Below are positions 56,818 through 64,000 of a stretch of 64,000 bases of DNA, one piece after another (within the stretch, counting starts at the first letter, position 1; each line of letters opens with the position of its first letter). The position numbers were made by a program, and so were the translations under genes. Under the pieces are notes generated by a model that saw only the letters and a list, made by a program, of their open reading frames with translations, was not told where the DNA came from and did no database searches. Location: assembly GCA_037179335.1 (NCBI GenBank), contig JAKZHN010000001.1, forward strand, positions 1,612,001 through 1,676,000, given 5' to 3'. The DNA comes from Cyclaneusma minus. Taxonomy: Eukaryota; Ascomycota; Leotiomycetes; Marthamycetales; Marthamycetaceae.

Positions 56818-59630
56818 ATGACAGCTTCGCCTTCCAAGCGCCGCAAGACTTCGTCGAGCTGGAGCTTGCTTGCTGCAACTACAAGAAACAGGACCTCTTC
56901 AGCCACCAGTGTCAACTCTAGCTCTACAACCATGCCGGCAAAGACGCGTGAGTTTGCTCTCTCCCGCGCGAACTGTGTACATGTGTCACTAATACTTTGC
57001 GCATAGCTCTAGTTGTGCCATGGCCGAAAGACGAACTCCCTGTTGAGTTGTTCGCCATGATTATCAAACATCTCGCACGTATCGACATCCAAAACATGCG
57101 CTTTGTCTGCAAGGAATTCGAGAGCAAAGTTTCGGAGCACCTCTTTCGCCATGTCGTGGTCCCATTCAAGCCCGAGATTTATGGCATCAAAGAGCTCATG
57201 CAGACGGACGCGGCAGAGATGCTGCAAAGCTGGAGTCATAGCATGCAAGATCGACACTTGGCCGAGGACGATGTGGTGCGACAGGGTGCTGTAATGCTTC
57301 AGGATGATGGCATGCGAACCTTTCAAGGATTCGGAAGACATATCACCAAATTCGCTATGAGCTTCGAAGTCGACTATTCTACTTTGAAGAACCCTCCAAT
57401 CAAGAGTGACCAGGAGGCCATTACCACCTTTTGGGGAATCTATCGATGGCCTTTCAAGAACTACAACCGTTATTCGCAGCTGGAAGGACTGGAGCAAGCC
57501 GCGGATGAAACACGAACGATGGCACAAGCACTTCGATACGTCTCAAAGGCCAAAGAACTCGGCCTCTCGATCGATGGAGGTCTAGGATGGCTCAGCGGCC
57601 CGGATGTCAACCCTTACGCACCGCCGGCAAATTCAAAGCCCCCTGTATTCGGAAACTCGCGCTACGTGGTTCAGGAGGCTGGCGAAACTGAAGAAACAAG
57701 TGAGAGTCGCGAATCTACGCTGTTGACTACACTGAGAGATCGCCGAAGTCAGCTCGTGGAGCGTGTCGCCTTCCAGAGGATGCTACGCGAGGCTGGCTAT
57801 GAGGGTGAAGATCTGGAGAGGTCGGTCTTGACCCTACTGGCATCTGAGGGTCTCCACCAGCAAGATCTGTCAGCAAATGCACCCATTCATGCACCAGCGC
57901 GCGGTACCGGACGTCGCGATGCTATGGAGCAAATGCTGAGAGGATTTGGCTATGATGCGCCAGTTCTTGAACGTGTCCGAACGTACCTGCATGGCACCGA
58001 AGCCCAGGCCCCGAATCCAGCCCCGGCACCGAATCGGACGAATCGCACCGAAGGTCAGCGTTCGAATGCTTACGACTTTACTCTCCCTACATTGACCAAG
58101 CATGACTTGAGTCCGGCGCATTTGACGAATGCACAGAGGGAGATGCTTCTTGAAGTCGAATGGGCTCAAAGGGCTTTCATGCAGTCATATGCCATCGCCA
58201 TCATCGACAATTCAGCCACTTTCGAGGCTATTCGAACCTTGAAAATCGCTCGGCTTCCATCTCGACATCTGTCTGTCCTGAGTCGCGATGACTTCTGGGA
58301 CAGCTTGCCTCAGCTCGTCGATGTGTCTCTGGCTGTCATTCCTGACTGGCGCGATATCAACAAATTACCGACCGGCTGGGTTCAAGATGACAAGATCGCC
58401 CCTTCGACTGCTGTGAAATCTGTCTACAGTATGCTCCAAAACTATCTTGGGATGCGCGAATCGATCAAGAATCTTCACTTTGAATGGATTTGTGGCGGAG
58501 AAGAGGCCCCTGGACTTTTTGCTCGGAATCAATTGGTACTCCCGGCACCTATCTTGTCAAAGGCCACGGATATGGCACGCGCGGATCAACATGGAACTCT
58601 GATCTCTCTTCCTTACGTTGAGAATCTGACTCTCAAGAACTGCTGGTGCTCTCCCCACATCCTGGTTAAGTTTGTCAACAGTCACGCCGCGAAATCTTTA
58701 CAATTGATCCGCTTCAACTCGTTTTCGATCAGCGCCCCGGTAGGAAGGAACGGCCCGCAACCCCAAGGTCTGTGGGCTCAAGCTCAGCAGTTCCAGCAAG
58801 GAAATCCTATCCAATTCCAGCAAGGAAATCCAAACAATTTCCAGCAGGGAATGGCGAATAATTTCCATCTTGGTCTCCAGAACGCCCACAACAACTTTCA
58901 AGCTGCGAATGGTTTCCATCCCGGTCCTCCGAATGTACAGAACTTAGTTTGGCACCCAATGCAAGGCAACGGTAACTTCTTGGGCATGGCTGCTCCGCTT
59001 GCTCCATTCGCTATGGCTCCTGCTTTCGCTCCGGCTGCTGGTTTCGGTCCTGCTCCCTTCGTGGCTCCGCCAGCCCCGGCAGGCCAGGCAATGCCTCAAA
59101 GCATGGCTTGGATGGATCGTCCTCGTCCCGGTTCGTGGCCTCATGTGATTGAGAACATAACCCCCGGCAAAACTCTCGCGGCCATGCGCTATGAAAACGA
59201 GAGAGGTCCAGAGCCGGCCAAGCGCAAAGCCAAGTCTCTCAAGACAATCATTTTCGAGTCTTGCGGCAACGTTACTGTGCCCCTCGAGTTCGACAATAAT
59301 TCTCTGCTAGGCTTCGCCGACGATGGCAATCAAGAATCTCCCTCCAGAAGACGCCGTACAGAGCTGGAAAGCCACATGATGAAACCCAACGACAATGCCC
59401 TCGGAACCATTGTGAACTACATGCGCCAAGACGACGTCGAAGTCTTGGAGAATGCATGGGGTTTTGAGATGGGCTGGGATGCTGCCTGGGAAGCTAGGCT
59501 CAAGGATGCTGCACTCGAAGATGGTGTCTCGGTTCCCGGTCGAGGACGGTTCCGAGGAACAACCGAGGCGACTTCTGGTGATGGCGAGAGCCTGCCAGCT
59601 GTGGAATCCTCCTCTGGAGACTCGACTTAG
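56818..59630 (+). CDS. F-box-type protein, two exons
   Basis: Exons 56818-56947 and 57007-59630 (GTGAGT donor, GCATAG acceptor) give 917 residues. A more upstream ATG at 56749 is also in frame. The first ~43 residues are basic and Ser/Thr rich. The F-box follows, DELPVELFAMIIKHLARIDI, then NMRFVCKEFESKVSEHLFRHV, the usual fungal F-box pattern. The long remainder has an alpha-helical segment repeated in ALRYVSKAKE and two similar MLREAGYEGEDLERSV / MLRGFGYDAPVLERVR motifs about 65 residues apart. A low-complexity insert (FQQGNPIQFQQGNPNNFQQG) lies around residues 640-670. The substrate is unknown; an SCF ubiquitin-ligase adaptor role is inferred. Confidence 0.8.
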
Positions 59631-61132
59631 GTTCTGTCCGCATCATCCCATGGTCACCTTCAGGCGCATGTCCACCATATCGGTGGCAGCCGAAGGAAGC
59701 CGATATCGAACTCCTCGAACTACGGTGGTTCCGCTCACCATTCCCGAATACTGTAATACTATCGAAATTCGAATTCCCCTCAGTTGTCCCTTAAGGGTAA
59801 GTTTTGAGGAGCCAAGCACTGAAATCGTCCTCTGAAAGCACACGCTTGTGAGCTTTGAGGACATAGCATTGCGTCCGTGAGTTGTCCGCCGGCACTTGGG
59901 ATTAGCTTCCAGTCACCGACACCGGCACCAAGACCCCAATCATCCGTCTTCCTCGCTGCGACGGCTCCGTCTGCACCATGGCTACCCAGCTCATGGAAAG
60001 CGGCCACTTCAAAAGCCCCTTGACGTTCTCGACGACATTTTCGACACTCGAATCTGGCGGGAATTAGAGATCTTGTTCTCACTCGCTATCGCTTCTGTGT
60101 ATTATGCCTGCATCATGCCCCATTGCAAACATACCGACTCACGACCTTATATGGATTTGGCGTTCTAGGGAGTTGCATACTCGGGTAGGATGGCAGGTGT
60201 ATTGGCGTAGGTGGTGCGTCTCTTGAACGCGATGGAAAAGGTCGCCCCGTATGACTCACGTCTACTGTATTAGACACAAATCAAAAACGAATCAAAACAA
60301 CTCTGTAGCGCGGCTGTGAGGTGTTAATACTGCCTCCTATTAAATAGTGCTGTAGATGTGCATAGATCTCACCAGACTTCCAAGATTCTAAGATTCAAAT
60401 TCCCTGTCGTCGGTACCCCTTCGAGCGCTCAATTGTACGAGCCAGGAAAATACAAATCGTGGCTTCTCATCGACATTATATTTAGTAATGAGCCATTCCC
60501 AGGCTACCGAGAGCCCGATCTATGAAACTTGCGGTTTGAGCTCTTCCGATTCCCACTCAATTTCATTGCTCTATAATGCCAAATTCTGAATGACTTTCTT
60601 ACATACGACCATAGACTGAGAAGAAATGGCAAACCCGTCCGCTCTTGCATACATAAGCCTCACAACTGCAGGTATTCGCTGGTGGTCACCCACCCAACTA
60701 CTAATCCGCCGATCTATGTTTTATCTTTTTGCTGAATTTTCTGGAAGTGGGACTGTAGAGCGGTGGGTCGTTCGGCTCTGCACGAAAATGTAATAGCGTT
60801 GTGGTGGGAAAAAGGGCCCACGATTGGACGACGAGTCGGAAGGGGTGAGAACAGCCAGCCTTGTTTGATTTTGAAATTATAACAAGCAGCAAATATCTAG
60901 CTTCATTCCCTCGACAGGTCGACAAAACTTTTGAGTCTTTTGCCTCTTCAAACACCTCAACATCGGACACAACACCACAAGCAGAATGACCATCCCAAGG
61001 AACCTCTCTTCAGCAATAAAAACTCTTGGCGAATTAAGCCTTCGGAGTCCTTTCTCTCGGCCTTGTTACGTGAGCAACGCTTTGTATCTAGCTTCATTTT
61101 GTCTATAGAAGGGTGAAGGGGGCTTGAATGCA
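59631..61132. other. 1.5 kb intergenic containing a rearranged 5S relic
   Basis: No coding region is supported. The notable content is the split 5S rRNA-derived sequence at 60601-60714. Shared 3' regions of two convergent genes (F-box plus, SET minus) account for much of the rest. Confidence 0.5.
60601..60714. pseudogene. Scrambled 5S rRNA relic: 5' half plus, 3' half minus
   Basis: 60601-60666 on the plus strand starts ACATACGACCATAGACTGAG and continues through CCCGTCCGCTC and TAAGCC, which is the first half of a fungal 5S rRNA with several changes. From about 60713 down to 60665 the minus strand reads TTAGTAGTTGGGTGGGTGAC, then CACCAGCGAATACCTGC, the second half of 5S. The halves are therefore inverted relative to each other and meet near 60660-60670. 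It cannot fold as a normal 5S rRNA. Confidence 0.85.
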
Positions 61133-62957
61133 TTACTCTCCATCCGCTCCATCCACTTTGGCATCAGCGGCTTCTAGTTCAGCCTCTCTCTGGCAGCGCT
61201 CGCACATGCAAGTGCCCCCTAGACTACCCATCGCCCACTCTCTCCTATCTTTCACCCCCAACTCTATATCACAGTAGTGATTCAGCACCTCCTCGCCCTT
61301 CCTGATGCCTCCTCTTCGTCCGTCCACGCGCTTCTCCCTGCACGTCATTTCAATCTCCCCTCCCCATTCCCACTGGATATTCGGATCACAGTCGTGGTTC
61401 GCAAGGCACCACAGCGGATGCACGGCCGCCACTTCTGGTCTGCCGTCGCGCATGTTCACACGTGCTGAAGCCGTTCCACGGAACTTCGCATACATGGTGT
61501 TGAAGATCCACAGATCGTGAGATTCAAGGGAGGAGAAGATGTCAATGTCCATTTTCTCCAGCAGATGCAGGGGGCTCGCTATGTTGGCCGAGAAAGAGAA
61601 AGGAAGGGTCCAGACTGGAGGCGGTCCGGCCTTGGCGGATAACGGTACGTCGTTGGCCGCTGCAGGGAGAAAATCCCCCCATATGTACTTCACCTCTTTC
61701 AGATCGAGTGGGTGCACTTCTTGCGTGGAAGCCATTGCGAGGGCACGTCCTAGCAACAACAAATACAGTGCGTGGGGAGACTCTGCGGGATCCGGGTCTT
61801 TGGAGATGGTGTCGGTATCCGTGTCGCAGACGGCAGGATGATACAGGGCCATGGCATGCTCCCGGCAGACTTCTGTACAGAAGAGAATATCGTCGCAGGA
61901 GTCGCAACCCACCGGTCCGCCTTGAGGAGAGTCAAGAGCGGGAAGAACAGAGGAGCAGGCGTCGCATAGAGGATCCTTCAGACGGTTGTTGGCCGTCAAG
62001 ATCGAGTATTCGGTCAGAACTACCTCACCCGGCTCAATATCCTCCTTGGTAAAAATTCCAAGTTGCTGAACAGTATCCGGCAGACCTTCAGCTTCAAACT
62101 CACTGTGCTTGTCCAGAAACGGTAGTTGGGTAGCCTGGACAACACACTTTGGGGCCACGGGTGCTAACTCTGCGTTCAGAAAGTCTAGGGTGTCCTTCGA
62201 AAAGCGGTCGGGCTCGTGGTCATTCCAGGGGTAGACTTCCCGTCGCACGAGGCCTTGATCCGGCAGAGATATTCCGTGTATAGATCTGACCTTTAGCCTT
62301 CGTTTGGCTACCGTTTCTATGTAATCTCGCGCATGCAGCAGCTGGACGTCTTCGGGCACAAGAGCCAGTCCGCGGCTGCAGAAGTCGTTGGCGCTCTTGA
62401 GACAGCCGCACAGGAGCAGGCTTATAGAAAGGATCTGGTAGCAGCGGATGGCGGCCTTCTCTGCCAAGCGCAGTATTGCGTCGTCCTCCCTGTCTCGCTT
62501 GCCATCCGCACCCCTTGGCCGCAAGACGTCGAGAGACTCGGGCGAGGGGTGGCGCAAGGCGGCGAAGGCCTGGTCGTGGTATTCGAAGCCCTCATTGTGC
62601 ACCTCGTCGGTCAAGAGAAGCGCTCTGTAGGCATCGCCGGCAGCCAGGTCGGGGTAGCCAAGGTCGGAGTGGACAACGGCGCGTTCCAGATAGAGCAGGA
62701 GACTGTAGGGCAGGGCGACGAGGGCATCGGTCAATCGGCGGCGCGTGTCCAGTAAATCTAGAATGCGGATCTCCTCTTCATCGCTATCCATTGCAGGGCG
62801 CCCAGCACATCGAAGCACGAAGGAAAGGAGGGTCGTGGAAAAGACAGAAGGAGCGGCGGGGTCTATGAAAAGGCAGGGACGTTACACTACGAGAGCCGGA
62901 CTTACCCTGATATTCTAGCGAATCGATGGCGTGGTGGCGCGCACCCGTCGAATGCAT
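61133..62957 (-). CDS. SET domain protein with TPR-like N-terminus, SMYD-type
   Basis: Exons 62957-62906 and 62862-61133 (GTAAGT donor, TTCATAG acceptor) give 593 residues; the internal ATG at 62791 (MDSDEEE) is an alternative start. Residues ~30-190 are helical and TPR-like (VALPYSLLLYLERAVVHSDL, then CYQILSISLLLCGCLKSAND). The SET domain follows, LGIFTKEDIEPGEVVLTEYS, interrupted by a Cys-rich insert (CDACSS...CDSCDDILFCTEVCREHA) as in MYND/SMYD proteins. It resumes with LANHDCDPN (the NHSCxPN motif, Ser replaced by Asp) and GEEVLNHYCD, then post-SET CMCERC. Protein-lysine methyltransferase activity is plausible; the substrate is unknown. Confidence 0.88.
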
Positions 62958-63243
62958 TTTGCGGCGTTGGTGGGGGTCGAGGGGCGAGGGGTCGAGAAGG
63001 AGTTGCGATGTGAAAATCGAGAGCACCAGCCGGCGGACTTTTTCCTCCGGGTGGAGCTTTCGGGCACGCATGGCCGAGTCGAATTTGGCATCGCCGCATC
63101 GCCGCATCGCTATGCCCATATCCACTACCAGCCAGCATCTAGCCCCACTAGGTACATTGGGCACCAACATGTTCCTACCTGAGCTCTATGGGCTATATAA
63201 CGCCTCTACTTTATCTGCTGCCTCATCTAGTCAAGGACCGCTA

Positions 63244-64000
63244 TCAGCCCCTCAGGTCGCCCAGTGAATCCACGTAATACGCCGGCACCGCTACAGCTCC
63301 CTCGGCCTCCCAGTCTGCCTTCTTGTTGACGCCCGTCTGCACTGCCAACGTGCCGCCCAGCTTGCCCTCGATCCCAAACTTGATGTCCGTGTTGAGTCGG
63401 TCGCCCACCATGCACGCCCTGCTGCGATCAAAACGGAACTTGCCCTCGATCGCGTCCATCATCGCCTGACTCGGCTTTCCCAGCGACAAAGGATGCTCGC
63501 CCGTCATGTTGACCAGGGGAATTGATACGGAGCCCGCGCCAGGGAAGAAGGTGTGGCAGTTGGGCAGCGTGCTGTCCGTGTTTGTGGCCAGGAACTTCGC
63601 GCCGCGCAGGAGGTAGTGGTAGGCGTGCGAGAGCTTGAGATAGTTCACGTGGTAGTCCAGGCCGGCGAGCACCACGCCCACATTCTCGTCCAGCAGCGAG
63701 CCGTCTGCGATTCCGGCAAAATCGCTGGCTTCCATGTCTCGGCGGAAAGCCGGGTCCGTCCCTCCGATGAATTCGACGCCTTCCGACTTGAGCTCGGTCT
63801 CAATGCCTCCTTCTCCAAGAACGAAGACCTTGTTCTTCGGTACGGGCAGCTTGAGGATGCGAGAGATGTAAATGGCGGCAGAGTACGCCGAACCGAAAAT
63901 CTCATCGACGGAGCTCGGGATGCCCATGGACGTCAATTTCTTGAGGTATTCGGCGCGCGACTTGGTGGAGTTGTTGGTGACAAACACGACCTGCTTCCCT
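63244..64000 (-). CDS. PHO13: PHO13-type HAD phosphatase (4-nitrophenylphosphatase), 3' part
   Basis: The frame enters from the right edge of the window (GKQVVFVTNNSTKSR) and stops at 63244, giving ~252 C-terminal residues. HAD motif II is FVTNNST, motif III is the Lys in LGKPSQAMM, and motif IV is MVGDRLNTDI. The C2-type cap lies between II and III (with VLGEGGIETELKSEGVEF and VVLAGLDYHVNYLKLSHAY). Motif I with the nucleophilic Asp lies outside the window. Family members dephosphorylate 2-phosphoglycolate and related side products of glycolysis. No disruption is visible in the part present. Confidence 0.93.
   Translation of the reverse strand, partial: GKQVVFVTNNSTKSRAEYLKKLTSMGIPSSVDEIFGSAYSAAIYISRILKLPVPKNKVFVLGEGGIETELKSEGVEFIGGTDPAFRRDMEASDFAGIADGSLLDENVGVVLAGLDYHVNYLKLSHAYHYLLRGAKFLATNTDSTLPNCHTFFPGAGSVSIPLVNMTGEHPLSLGKPSQAMMDAIEGKFRFDRSRACMVGDRLNTDIKFGIEGKLGGTLAVQTGVNKKADWEAEGAVAVPAYYVDSLGDLRG

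Noticed and set aside
60601..60714. Functional 5S rRNA gene
   Set aside because: The two halves are on opposite strands, so the RNA could not fold as 5S.
1..64000. tRNA genes
   Set aside because: I looked for T-arm GGTTCGAATCC-type blocks paired with acceptor stems and found none that fold convincingly; a covariance-model search would be decisive.

Overview
The window looks like nuclear DNA of a filamentous ascomycete (Pezizomycotina). Genes are separated by short intergenic spaces, most carry 50-70 bp introns with GTAAGT-like donors and CTAAC/CTGAC branch sites, and several products belong to families typical of this group: a BBC1/AIM3-type protein, an Ecm13-type protein, and a subgroup-C-like chitinase paired with a LysM protein. 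Gene-bearing stretches have ordinary base composition. Two blocks (about 1-6600 and 34855-46710) are extremely AT-rich, with decayed, mutually related repeats that differ almost only by C-to-T and G-to-A changes. That is the signature of repeat-induced point mutation (RIP). I cannot name a species.

Layout. 1-6600 is RIP-decayed transposon sequence holding one well-preserved LTR (3479-3703), the start of a second LTR on the minus strand (ending at 3310) and a pair of ~235 bp direct repeats (5705-5940 and 6115-6350). 7452-20132 is a housekeeping block: a small zinc-ribbon-like protein, a BTB protein, a four-exon BBC1/AIM3 protein, a mitochondrial-type PPR protein, a histidine acid phosphatase (ACP6-like), a cluster of 19-bp repeats with inverted flanks, and an SDR-fold protein that has lost its catalytic Tyr and Lys. 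22010-29642 is the most striking part: an 11-exon secreted protein with four LysM domains, transcribed divergently from a nine-exon GH18 chitinase with two CBM18 modules. The chitinase is intact over 1058 codons except for one in-frame TGA at a CBM18 cysteine. 29882-33066 holds a membrane-anchored protein of unknown function and an acidic Ecm13-like protein.

34855-46710 is the second AT block. Its two ends are inverted repeats of each other (about 45-50 bp), so it may be one TIR element split by nested LTR retrotransposons. Two LTR copies (41239-41444 and 45540-45765) are RIP-mutated versions of the LTR at 3479. 46711-64000 returns to genes: a doubtful ORF with an 89-bp tandem repeat open in all three minus frames, TCTP/TMA19, a SUR2-type sphingolipid C4-hydroxylase, a coiled-coil protein with a Cys/His cluster, an F-box protein, a scrambled 5S rRNA relic, a SMYD-like SET/TPR protein and the 3' part of a PHO13-type HAD phosphatase that runs off the right edge.

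Functionally, only the LysM/chitinase pair forms an obvious co-working unit (chitin binding and hydrolysis, shared 1.36 kb upstream region). The other genes are independent housekeeping or regulatory functions. Exon boundaries were derived by hand from reading-frame continuity, splice consensus and family resemblance; no alignment or database search was run.
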